The notes below the pieces were generated by a model. It worked only from the letters and a program-made list of their open reading frames with translations, searched no databases and was not told the origin of the DNA. A program made the position numbers and the translations under genes. Of a stretch of DNA of 64,000 nt, positions 11,246-23,100 are shown one piece after another; position 1 is the first letter of the stretch, and each line of letters starts with the position of its first letter. Source of the DNA: Hansfordia pulvinata (taxonomy: Eukaryota > Ascomycota > Sordariomycetes > Xylariales); assembly GCA_006538405.1 (NCBI GenBank), contig BJKQ01000003.1:310001-374000 (forward strand), read 5' to 3'.

Positions 11246-11622
11246 GTAGCAGCAGCAGCAGCAGCGTCAGCAGCCCTCCTCATGCTCCCGGGCCGCAGGA
11301 GCATGTCCTTGACCGAGGTGGCCGCGCGCGCCCGCGCCTCGGGCCGCACGATCCCGCCCGCCCGCGAATCCCAGTCCCACGACCCCGCGCCCACCGCGTC
11401 CGAGACCCGGGGCCCGCCGGTGCTGCCGCCGCCGCCGCCGCCGCCGGACCGGAACTGGCTCATCAGCTTGGCGTTGCGCGAGTCGCGCCAGCCTGTGCTG
11501 GCCCCCAGCTTGTTCTCGGCCCGTTGGTGGCCTGTCGACGACGAGTTCCACGGGTCGAAGGGCCGCCCGTGCCGGGGCTCGGCGGCTGATGTCGCTGTCG
11601 CTGGGGGTGGTTTGGGCGGCAT
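10498..11622 (-). CDS. BRCT-domain protein with poly-Asp tract
   Basis: BRCT domains bind phosphoproteins or DNA ends in DNA damage response. The single-exon protein (374 residues from the ATG at 11622) begins MPPKPPP and soon reads GRPFDPWNSSSTGHQRAENK and GWRDSRNAKLMSQF, a pattern I associate with fungal BRCT proteins. The BRCT fold follows: SRIFQGVVVYVNGST, SDHRLKHLLAEHGGRLSSHL, VTHVIVGRP, then VRFVGVEWVLESVRRGKRLPE with the conserved Trp. It is closest in style to the Rev1 N-terminal BRCT, but no polymerase domain follows, so it is not Rev1. The reading frame extends 67 codons upstream of 11622. I chose the internal Met because the upstream part is Pro/Arg-rich and unconserved-looking. 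A run of about 19 Asp (11190-11244, CAT/ATC repeat) precedes the BRCT. The tail is Gly/Ser/Thr-rich. Confidence 0.8.
11190..11244. repeat. (CAT)n triplet repeat inside BRCT gene
   Basis: About 18 uninterrupted CAT/ATC triplets encode Asp on the reverse strand. They are followed by a short AGC repeat encoding Ala. Confidence 0.95.
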
Positions 11623-12578
11623 TGTGATTGTTGTCTTGTTTCTTTTTCTTTTTCCTGTCTCTGTGTGTGTGTCTGGTTGGATGAGCTGGGGTGGCGGAAA
11701 GGGCCCGTGTTTCAGTGTGCAAACGGCAAATGGGGGCGTGAATGGTGGCAAAACGCCCGGGCGCAAGGGACGAGCTTCTGGTGTTTGTGCTCGTGATGGT
11801 CGCAACCTTGGGGGATTGCCCATGCAGCAGCGGCGGTTGTTGTGGCGCTGCGAGTGGGAGCTGTACTCTGATTGTGGCCGGGGCGTGTTGATCGATCGTC
11901 GTGGCGACAGTCGCGGTGTGTCTGCGCGCCTGGAGACCCTAAGGTAGCTTACCGGGAGAGTTGGCTTGTGCCCGCGACGATGTCATCGACCTGCCTGTGG
12001 CCCGGCGTTGCTACCTACTCGTAGTAAACACGCTGTCACGTGACCGCGTCGCCCCGGGAGAAAGCCTCCGCAAAGTCGTCCCAAGACGTACCTACCGTAC
12101 CGTATCTACAAACGACCGACGACATTGAAAGGCACATTCCAGAGCTGCACACCGCCCGCCCTCACAACAAACTGCACGCACACGGCGACGACTACGAGTA
12201 CCACACCATCCCTTTCCCTGCATTATCCATCATACATCTGCTCGGTCAGTCAACCCCTGCTGCGACCACCGTCCTCATCGACGCCGAGCCTGATCCAGCC
12301 AGGTGCGGCTCACGATCACATGTCAGATCGAACACACAATGACCGCACCTGCGAGTACAAACATCATCGACAACCCCGACACAAAAGGGCAGAGGCATGT
12401 CGGCGCTTTCGGGGAAGGCGGCCGGCGCCTGCGCGATGCTGAATCTGCCAGATTGGACCCGTACGTGGCAGTACGTGTATGACGAAGAGCCAACAAACCC
12501 CCCCCCCCCCCCCCCCCTCCTCCTCCCTCTCTCTGCCCCTCGCCGCCGCCGTCGTCGAATCGCAATCCAGGGCTCGCG

Positions 12579-12636
12579 TTGAACAGCAAACAGCAAGGAC
12601 GCCCATGTTGAACAGCAAACAGCAAGGACGCCCATG
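12579..12636. repeat. 29-bp tandem duplication
   Basis: Two identical 29-bp units at 12579-12607 and 12608-12636, each starting TTGAACAGCAAACAGCAAGG. Confidence 0.9.
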
Positions 12637-15600
12637 TTGATCGGACAGATCGATCCGGCTGGCCATGAATGACAGACCAAAGGCACAGGTCGACCTGCTT
12701 CTGCAACACAGCGCGCCCGCTGCTGTCCCAAAAGCCGGGGGCGCAGAGGGGGTCCAATTGCGTCTGCTCGATCCCGGACCCTGTCCATGCAAGAGCACCT
12801 TGATAATACAACCCCAAGAATGCCTGTCCTTCTGGCTGCTACTATTGCTGCTGCTGCTGGTGCTTGCTCGCAATCAGGGCTGATCTGGGCGTGTGACGAG
12901 GGACAAGGCCCAGCTCCCGTCCGTGTGTCGAACGAGCATCCATGACGGGGCGCCTCTGTCACCTTCAGCTTGGCCCGGACGCTCAGCCCAGTCCCCCCTG
13001 GGCCAACCTTCACCGACAGATTCGACGTCCGCCGTCGCAGCCGTCGCCGTCGTCGCCTTCGGCTCACGGGTAAGCAAGCCTCCTGCACCCCGGCCATCTC
13101 TGCATCGGCCTGCTTGCTGCTCAGCACAAGCACAACGCCCGCGTGGCGGCGCAACACACCAAAAGCGCAGAACTGCATCATCCCACACGGTGCACAGAAG
13201 ACGGACGACGGCGGGCGACAACGCAGCGCAGCACAACGCAACGCAACGCAACGCAGCACCTCGGAATCCCCGAGTTCCAGGGCCTGCGCTTCTTCCCTCC
13301 TCGTGTCCCGTCGAGTCGACCCCACGCGCCGTCGTTGGCTTGCACTCTTCCTTTTCCCAACGGCGGCTCCCGGCAGCAAGGCCCCTCCCCCTTGCTCGAC
13401 GCACCGCAGCAGCGCGAGCCCAGATCCAAGGGAGAGCCCCCGGGCGAGTACTCGTACATGTGTGCATCATTCCACCTCATCGACTTCCCACATGAAGATC
13501 CACGAGGCGGGGGGGCCAATATTGCTTTGTGCCAGAAACAACCAACCAAGCAAGCAAAAACGCTACCGCTGCTTGCCCCCCACCTTCGCCTCGTCTACGA
13601 TTCTTGGAGCCAAACACGCAAACTGCGGGTATGCGTATGCGCGGACCATCGCGGACCAACTCATGCACGACGGTTAGCAGTGTGCTAGGGTAGGGAGAGG
13701 GGGCCAAAAAGGGGGCCAGACGGGAGAAGCCTCCCATCTCTGTCTGTCTCCCTTTCTTGCCTGCCACGTCCTTGCCACTCTGGCCTTGCCAGAGAAGAGG
13801 ACAGCAAGCAAGCTCCTTGTTACTAGGAGGGCGAGCAGCGGGGAGGTGGGCGCCACAAACGCGCTCCGCAAAGTCCTGCTGGTTGCGTGAGGCTCCAGGA
13901 GCAGCCAGGCAGGGCGGGTGGACGCTCCTGTATCACCCGACACCCAAGCACGCCGGTCTCTCGAGCGGTAAAGCGGCTTACGGGGCAGGGTGTTCATGCA
14001 ATGAGCGGAGTGTTTTTTTTTTTTTTTTTTTTAAATTTTTACCCTATTCTCTTGTCTCGATTAATATTAGGTTATTGAGCTGCTAGGTGCAGTAGTTCAA
14101 CGACGGCAACGACGGCGGCGTCTCCCGACCACCACATCGCAGATAGCCCGTACCCGGACTTTGCAGGCTCACCTTAGGTAGGGAAATGATGAGTAAGAGA
14201 CCGCGATGGCCGCCCGTGCGACCCCGAGCTGGGCGCCTCATGGTAGCATCGCTGGTTTTCCTTTTTGGCGCTTCCTTTTTTTTTCCTTTCTCACTTGTGC
14301 GCCTTTACCGGCATGAAAAAACTGACGCTATCCTGGGTTGGTCGACAACCAACCCCCCCCCTCCCCGCCCCATGCTAGGAATCGAGGACGACTGCGAGCC
14401 CAGGGACTGTAAGAGTATCCCAAGGACCCCTGCCCACCACCTCCGGCTCGGCGTCCGGCTTCCTCCTCCCCCACCCTCGTCAGCCCATTCACTCATACTG
14501 CTACCCCCTTCAAGGGCCTGGAGCTCGGTACTCGTCTTGTGCGCCACGACGTGTTGGCTCCGATGTGCAGGGAGACACACGCCCACAGGACAAGAAAGAG
14601 CGATAGAGAAACAGCCAACCGGAGATCAGGCCTCTTACGGGAGAGGGAAATTAAAGGGCAGATACAACGTCTCGCGCCGCGCTCATGACTCGACTTGAAG
14701 GCGAGCAACGAGTCCGGGAAATGCCCAATAGCGATGGGTGGTGGCTGGCGGGCTTGCACGGGGTCGGCTGGCTGATCCACGTGTATCTCTCCCTATCTCG
14801 GGTGCTTTCGCCGGAGCAGAGCCGGAGCTCTCTCCCGAAACAAAAGCGTCTCTGGGGCTGAATGCACCAGCGAGTGCGGCGGTGATTAACAATACCCCCC
14901 CCCCCCAAGGCATCAATCATACACCGTATACGGAACCGGCGATCATCCCATCGGCTTCCCCAGCACCAACGCCCTTCGCAGATACGGCCCGTGTGTCGAG
15001 AGTGGCGGCACTCAACCAGGGAGAGGGGCGACCGGGGAGGGCCAGTTTACCACATGACATTGTGCCGCACAATTCTCTCAGAGAGACAGAGCTGGGTCGT
15101 CGCTGGACACAATGAAAAGCGCACCGGGTCCGAGGAGTGGAGGGATTCGAGATCGAAGCTCCCCCTAGTCGAGGAAAGAGAGAGATCGGGATCCACGAAA
15201 GCAACTCATCTCGATTCCGGGTGTGCGCCCAAGATATGGGCACGCACCGCCCGACGCTGCAGCTGTGTCTCGACGGCCGGGACGAGTTCGGACAGGTTTT
15301 GCTGCGCTCTGGCTCTCACCCAGACATGACAACACAGCACAGCACAGCACAGGACAGCACACAGCCAGCGAAACAAGCCCAGACCGACAGATACTCGCCG
15401 CGTTTACATGTGCGGAGTACGAGTATTCGCGGCAACGGGTGAAAAATGGGGGGTCACATATGCGGATCATACTTGCTTCTGCTTTTGCCTCTGCTTCTGC
15501 GTCCCCCTCCCACAGGCGGGCAGACCTGCAGGGCTTACCCCCCGTCTCTATCCCTCTGTGTCGATGGTCCCCTGCCACCATGCTCCCTGTACTGCACTGC

Positions 15601-17255
15601 GAATATGCCGGGTTGACATTCTCTCTCACTCTCACTCTCCAGATTCTCAGTCCGCGGGTGGTGGCCCTACCTACACCTTTTCCACTAGGGATAGCAGTCG
15701 TACGTGAGAGAGGGGGTGGATGGCGGAAAGCGGGCAGGGGCAGACGCAGACGCACGGACGATATGCAGGTGCAAGGGTCTTCCCGGCCCAGGACCCAGAG
15801 GAGGGCGACTGGGGGTTGGGAGAGCAGGGGGCCCAGAAAAGCAGCACGGTGTGTGTTCGCGTGTGTGCGGTCTTGTTCACCCATCCCCTACGAGTACGAG
15901 TACACACCCCTCCCCTCCCCCGGGGTCTGTACTACCTCCACCTCCTCCTCCCCACCTCCTGGGCTTTGACCTGACCCCGGCAGTACTGGCTTGCCCTCTA
16001 CGGAGCACTCGTACGGGGCAAGAACAAGAGGGAAGAGAGGTTGTAGTCGTACGGTACGAATAGCCAGGCTGATCCCGGGCCGGATACTGGGCCGGGCTGC
16101 TGGGCTGGCGTCTGACTTGAACCCTCTGTACGGAGTAGGGATGGGCCTCCTGCCCCATGATGGACGCCTTGCTATCTACGAGTGATCCTCGACTGACCCT
16201 CTCAACGACCCTTGCAGCCCGTATACGGCAGACGGGAGTGACACTCGAACGGAGTATCCTTATCGTGGGGTGTGAGAGTACTTCCCAACCTATTCATTTC
16301 TCTCATCACCTCCACACCCCCCAGTCCCGGGTGAATTGATTTGCGGGCTTTTTGTCCAGTCCTGTCTCCCAGCGGAATAGAAGAGAGAGAGAGGGGCGAG
16401 GGGGGGGGTAAGGCAACACCGGCCGGGAGCAAAGCCGACACGGTGCTGAAGGTGCCATAGCGCGTCCTTCCCCCCAAGAAAAAAAATAGGTTCATGGAGG
16501 AGTCGGAACACCCGTAGAGAGTCGTACGTCGTGAGCCCCGGTAGAAGAAGAGCATGAGAAAAATAAATGGCACCGCGGGTACGTGCAGAAAGGACGGGGC
16601 CGCATCGAACAAACCGGGCCTCCCCTCCATGCCCACCTTGTTCATGTACGATATGTGTGTGCCGCCCAAGTACCCAGAACTGCATTTTTCTTCTTCTTCT
16701 TCTCTCGCTCACCCAAGGCGAATTGAGAAACCATGCGCAGTGCTAAATACCCCACGAAAGGAAAAGATGCGAGAGAGCGCGGGGGGGAAGGGTTGCGAAA
16801 GCAGCTACTGCAGTAGCCCCAGGTGTCATGTAATGTACATGTAGGGTGCGGCTATGTACGTCTGATGATGGGGCCAGAAAAAAAAAAAAAGGGAAACCAA
16901 AAAAAAACAGCCGTGTGGGTTCGGTTTCCCCCGTCGGGCCGTACATTAGCACCGCAGCAGCGCGCAGCCGCCAGCGGGGGACCCCCCCCGAGAAAAGCCC
17001 CAGGCGCAGGGTCCTAAGGCGACCCCTTAAGGAGAAAAAAAAAAAAAGGAAGAAGAAAAGTGTCGATACGAGTAGAGCTGTCCCTGCTTGTCTGCGAGTA
17101 GGAGCTACGCTGTTGCTGTCAAAAGAGGAGGGGGAGGGAGGCAATCGGGGTAAGAGAGCTTTTGGGACGGGTGGAAAGGCCAGATCAGGCTGGTGAGGCG
17201 GTAGTATAGTAGACCAAATGGGAGAGACAACGAGCCATGCCAAAGCAGTACTCGT

Positions 17256-17287
<32 letters not shown>

Positions 17288-18294
17288 AAACCCGCGCAGA
17301 CATGGGCATACGGGTAGGCGTGATGTGGGCAGGCAAGCAAAGCAAGCAGGGCCCTGATGAAGTTTGAAGACGCACATGCACGATGATATCTAACCGCGCA
17401 TGTTTGATGAGATTTCCCCCCAGATCAACAAGGACCTTTGGTCACGAGTATACGCGCCGCGGTTTTTTTTTTTTTTTTTTTTCCCTTGATATCATATACT
17501 CGCATGATCCTGGAATCTCTAAGGGAAGGAAGAGCTAATTGGCAATACCTGGGCTCTGTGATATACTCGTGGGTAATAATGTGATGGTGATATGGGTGCC
17601 CTGGCGCGCCCACTACCGCTACGACGTGAGGAGTATTGGGGGGAGGGGGGGGGCTTGGGCTTGTCCCTTGCGCCCCCCCCCCCCCGGCTCTCTGTCGATT
17701 TCTTTTCTTTCTTGCGAGTTGAATTACATGGTGGCCTCTGCGCGCGCTGCGCGAGGGAGCGAAAGACGTCGAGAATGGACGGGCCCTGGCGAGAGAGGAG
17801 AGAAGGGGGGGGGGGGGGCGGGGGGTGCTCTTTCTTCCTCGCTCGGGAATTCGACGAGGCTATTTCTGTTCAACCCCGTCCCTCGGTATACTCACTCGTA
17901 CAAACAATTGCCTGGTGGCCCCGCGGCCTCGGTGGCTGGCTGGACAGGGGTGGTGGGCAGGCGGGCGGGCTCGCGGGACCCTTGCTCTGCCTGCGCGCCT
18001 GCTTGTCTCTGTTGCCGATTGACTTGCATTCGCCTCGTTTCCACTACCTTACACAACACTTTTACTCCGTAGTGAATGCGAATAGAAGAGGTTACACAAT
18101 GAGGCGGGATTTTAATGATCAACAGACAAATCAACCCCGCGCACAGCAGAGTGATGGACAAAACAACAAGGAAACACCAAACCAAAACAGAGTCAACAGC
18201 ACAAGCGCGAGGCTCTGCGTAGGTACGTGTTCGTGATTACATCAGAGAGGCAATATCCAGGTTCACAGGTTCGGGGCTCGGGGCTCAGAAGGAC

Positions 18295-18320
18295 CCCCCC
18301 CCCCCCCCCCCCCCCCCCCC
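18295..18320. repeat. Poly-C run (about 26 nt)
   Basis: Uninterrupted C, equivalent to a poly-G run on the other strand. It could form G-quadruplex or be a length-unstable site. Confidence 0.9.
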
Positions 18321-18644
18321 AAGACCATGTGAGCGCATCTCCCTGACGTGGCTGTCGCGGGTCCCGGCCGCCCGGCCTTCCGTCTGAGACCGAAACCCCC
18401 CGCAAGGCCACGCTTATTAACGGGCAGTTGGGAAATGTCTGAGTCTCGAGAGAGGCATGGCAGGGGGAAAAGGGGACGGGGGGGGGAGGGGTGGGCTGAG
18501 ATATTTTTTTTTTAATGAGACTCTTGATCTTTGGTGAAGCTGATGAGAGATATTTCCCACAGTCCTCATGGCGAGGAGTCACGAGCCAGAGTATTGGGGT
18601 GCGCGACTACGCGTTAGTTTTCCAAGGGTTCTCGGTATCGTGTG

Positions 18645-18684
<40 letters not shown>

Positions 18685-19088
18685 AGACAGGAAAAGGAGA
18701 TCATAGCAAGAGTCGGAAACAACGACACGAGGCGTGGGCTCGCGCAGTCCGGAAATAGCACAGCGTTTGGCCCCGAATCTGATGATGAGCGGCGGCGGCG
18801 GCGGCGGCGGCGGTCCTGAGACATGGAACCCAGACGACGGTCCCATTGTCCGCCGCAGCCCGTCGCGCATGCAAGATGGACAGACACGCATACGTGAGGC
18901 CGGTAGTACTCGTAGACTCGCGGTGCGTTGCGGGTGGGAATGGCTGCACGCAGGCTGAGGTAATGTGGGCAAGGTAAGGTCAAGGTCAAGGTCAGTGTAA
19001 GGTCAGGGTAGCTGTCAAAGCTCCCTCCCCCCCTTTTCCCCCCGCGGGACTCCAAGGGTGCGCACATGTAGGTATCGTATGCATGTAC

Positions 19089-19093
19089 GTACG

Positions 19094-19125
<32 letters not shown>

Positions 19126-19127
19126 TG
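19089..19127. repeat. (GTGC)n tetranucleotide microsatellite
   Basis: About nine GTGC units, preceded by GTAC. Confidence 0.9.
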
Positions 19128-19981
19128 GTCACTACTTGCAGCAGCATGCATGTGCGTCTCTCGATCGACGCCGGCAGTAATAAGCACGGGGAACCCAGAG
19201 GGTCGGCATCGGAGGAGCAAAACCTCAAAGATGGAAACAGCAACAACAGCAAATAAGCAACCATATAATGGCATGGGCCCCTCAGCCCCGGCCCAGGCCC
19301 CGGCCCAGCGGCCGGGTTGCGTGGCCGCCGTCCACCCTTTTATCAGCGACGACTCGTCAGTCAGCCGATGGCCGTAGCGCCGGGAAGCAAGGGGTAGAGT
19401 AGAAAGAGAAGTGGAGAGAGACCCCAATGGACGAGGGACGAACCGAAGACGAAGAGGATAGAGTCTGACCAAGAAAAGAAAACAAGGCTATCTATGCAAA
19501 AGGTTCCATCAAAAACATCTACCACACCACGTCTTGGTCACCGCGAGTACGCACTACGGCACCCACGAACCGACGAGGAAAGCCACCGCTTCAGGCGTTC
19601 CAGAAGCTCTAATGCCTCCCCCCCCCCTCTCCTTTTCCCCTTCCTCCTCAGCCCCCATTGTTAGCCTGCAGCCAACGCGGCGGGAAGTCACACGGGCGTA
19701 CCAGCGTACCTAGGCAAGAAGGGGAGGGGGGTTCAGATCGGGCAACCGAGCGAGAAAGAAGCAAATATAGAACGGTCAGACAGGAGATCAGGCCGGGGCG
19801 GAGTGTGAGTGACAGCTACGAGTGCCTACGCACTAATAGCTCAACTAGAATCGGGGCGTTGTTGCGCCCGCACGCAGTGTGTACGAATACTCGTACTCGA
19901 ACCCCCGTTTGTTGGTGAGCGGCAGACAAGGGGCTAACCAACGGTCTCGAGTGACGGGAAAAGAGAGAGGGCGGAGGGCCC

Positions 19982-20002
19982 GGGGGGGGGGGGGGGGGGG
20001 GG
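19982..20002. repeat. Poly-G run (about 21 nt)
   Basis: Uninterrupted G within a purine-rich stretch. Confidence 0.9.
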
Positions 20003-20100
20003 ATGCGATTTAGTTAGTAAAAAGGGAAGAAGCAAGAAGCAAAAAAAGACCTCAGACCGCCCTTAGGATTCGGACTCGGCCGGCGGGCGCACGCCTCTCT

Positions 20101-23100
20101 CTCTCTCTGCCTGCCTGCCTACCTCCCAACAATCGCAACCCGAGCGAGCGAAGCGGGCAAGAAAACGTTTGTTAAAAAAGAAAGAAGAGGGGGCGGGCGG
20201 GCGGGCGGCAACTAGTCGCTAGGCCCTGATAGACCCAGCCACCGGGATGACGCCCCCCCCAGAGAGACAAGAGTTACTCGTACGAGTACAATGGGAGCAC
20301 GCTACCACGTTACCAGGTTTTTTCAGATCGCCCACTGCCCTCCCACTTCGACCCCACCACGTGAGAGAGGCTGGAGCGTGGGAATGAGGGAAAGAGGGGG
20401 GTTAGGTGGAAAAGAGAAGAAGAGAAAAAAAAAAGAAGCCAGACGAAGAAGTGCCCAGGGAAAAAAAAAAGGAGAACAGTTAAGACATCTCAGCAGCAAC
20501 GACACGACTAGGAACCACGAGCACTCGTACCTACCACCCACGCAGGTCTACACCCACACAGGCAGCAATGGAATGGTGTCCCCCCCCCTCCTCACTGCGC
20601 ACGCACGAGTCCTCGCACGAGTAAACCTCCTCGTGGTAGCCCAAGACAATCGCAGAGGGCACTTTTTCCCACACGATTCAACGAAGTGGCCTTATTGGTA
20701 TACGCGTACTCGTACCAGTAGATCCAACCTACGCGTACTCGCATCTCCCCCTCCCATTGCTTTTTTGTGTGATGATATCAAACTTGCTAACCCACACCAA
20801 AACGGCGTGCGACGGACGGGGCTGGTGGGTGGGGCCAGAGAGTGGGAAAATAAATAGCAGATACTCGTCTCGTTCGAGTAACTAGAACGACAGAGGTTTT
20901 TAACGAGTACTTGTTGAAAGAAAACCGGGGTGGGGGGAGGGGTCGGTGCGAAAGGCTGGGCTGGGCCCGAAGAGAGGACAGAAAAAGGAAAAGAAAGACA
21001 TAAAATAAAAATAGCCGTTTATCACGTAATTGTCCTCTGCTCTACGAGTAGTACTAGAGCACTCAACCTGTGCAATGTATATGTATGAGCACGAGTACAT
21101 GCACTAGGAGTACTCGTAGAAGGACTGATTAGGGGAGAAGGACAAGATATGTACCTTACCTCTGTAGTACGGAGTAGGTATCTAGAAAGGGTACAGAGGG
21201 GCACGAAAATGCCCACCCTGGATCAGTCGATAAAAGATAAGGTACCTTTCCTGACCTACCCTAGGTGCTCGTAGGTAGGTAAGTAGGCACTGAGCAACAG
21301 TACAAGAATTAACGACTAGGAAGCGCGTGGGTGGCTGCGTGCCACTTTAATCGCTCTGCCTTTGTACCTTGGCCGCCAACGCCCCGCGGTCTGCTTATAC
21401 TCCCTACTCCTAGGAATGCTGACTGAGTCGGTAAGTGGTAGGTAGGCCACAGTGAGTGGGTGCTGCGCTGCATGCCGTGAGTAATCGTCAGCAGAATGGC
21501 AGGTAACGAGAAGGATACGAGTAGAGACAGAGAGGGAGGGGGGGGGGGGGGGGGGGTCACGTTAACAACAAGTCCCATGTTCAGTCTCTCTTGTTTTCTT
21601 CTCTCTCTTCCACAAGTACAAGCTTCTCAATCAGCAAACGGGGCAACAGTCAGAGAGGGCGAGGATGGGCTAGGGCAAAAATAATCACACTCTTCGCCAG
21701 ACGCAATCAGTATCCGGACCAGATTCGTTCTCAAACCCAGAAAAAAAATCCAACAGAGCAATTGGTCGATTCGACAAGTAGCGGTGAAGCTCTCTCTTTT
21801 CGGTCGGGGAGCTTGGGCCGCGTGGGATGATGGCCTTTCCCCGTAACACTCTGGCCCTGTCGCCACACCCCCCCCCCCTCTTCCCTCAACCCTGTGCACG
21901 TAGGGATGTGTCCGTACACGGTGCACTCGTCCCGCTTACTGGGCCCAGGGTTCGCCGCTGGCCCGCTCGAATGACGACGATGGCGAGTACTCATACTCGT
22001 GCGAGTACTTGCTTCCACTACCGGCATGTACTGGACGAGTACTCGCACTGCCGACCATGCCTTTGCGATACTCGTACGTGAGGGCGCGGTCCCGAGGCTT
22101 CACCGCACAAACGGCTGGCGACGGGGGCGAGGGGAGCCAAAGGCGATATCCCTGGCGGTGCCGCCGAGACTTGTGATGGGTCCCATGGTCGACATGGGGT
22201 TGGTCGGTCCAGAGTTGCATTCGCTCTGGGCCCGACTTGAGCAGTCACTGAACACAGCAATTGATGAGGACTCGACCCGACCTCGCCGTGCCCACAACGT
22301 GTACAATACTCATTAATATACGAGTACAAGGGTGAAGCGCGAGTAGGAGCATCAGTAGGGTGGATGGATGGAGCGGCGGCGACGGCACACGGATGCTCGT
22401 GCTCGTGCTGGGACTTGCGAGTATTACTTGTTGGTTGGGTTGCCGTACGGGTATACCTGGCTGTCAACATGGGCTGACGAGGTGACCTCACGGGAAGCGC
22501 CATGTTGTGCATATCGTCCACGTTCTGTTCCTCGATTGGGCGCCGCAATTCATTGTCGTGTCCCGTTGTCAAAATCATCAACGCTGTCGGCCAATGGCCT
22601 CGCTCGACATGGCCTGTTTTTTCCTTGCCCACCCCCAGCCGCCACAAGCCTGAACGTGTTCAGGCTGTCACGCTTGGCTTGGGGTTGTGTGTGGCATTTG
22701 ATTGTGCGCCCTTTCTTGTGGATCCTTGCTGGCAGGCACGGCTTTGTCGTTCTGCGTCGAGGCAGCACGAGAGCCTGTTCCTGAGGCATCGCAAGCCCAT
22801 CGGCCTGAGGTACTCGTACACTGCGCCTGGCGCTGGGCACGGCAGAGGCCGTAATCTGTGATCGGCGAGTTGTGCGCGTCGGGGGGAGGGGGACGACCGC
22901 GGTCTGGGTCCGTCGCAAAGAGCTGGGTTGAACGACTGGGGAGCACCAGGTACTCGCAGTCTGAAGAGTACTCGTGTGAGGTTATCAGAGACCCCGCTGC
23001 CCTCACCTGCGGCTGGGCGTCTGGCCACACACAGTCGACGCACGCCGACAATCTGGTTGGATCACAGCGAGAGATCCGAAACTGGTCAGCAGTGGGTGGT

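Larger units (their letters stand above)
11623..20100. other. Gene desert, left part: microsatellite- and homopolymer-rich, no gene recognised
   Basis: Both strands were read in all frames and no open frame shows a recognisable domain. The longest (12246-13379, reverse, 377 codons) is Arg/Cys/Ser-rich with a changing character, typical of chance frames in GC-rich DNA. The stretch is crowded with homopolymers (T at 14013-14032, C at 12497-12516 and 18295-18320, T at 17463-17482, G at 19982-20002) and GT/GA/GTGC repeats. Nothing resembles tRNA or rRNA. The word TACGAGT/ACTCGTA is frequent. Confidence 0.5.

Noticed and set aside
11623..11823. Upstream 67-codon extension of the BRCT protein
   Set aside because: Low-complexity Pro/Arg/Thr sequence over a promoter-like stretch; the conserved-looking segment starts after the internal Met.
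12246..13379. 377-codon reverse-strand open frame in the desert
   Set aside because: Arg/Cys/Ser-rich with no domain, overlapping equally long frames on the other strand, typical of GC-rich chance frames.
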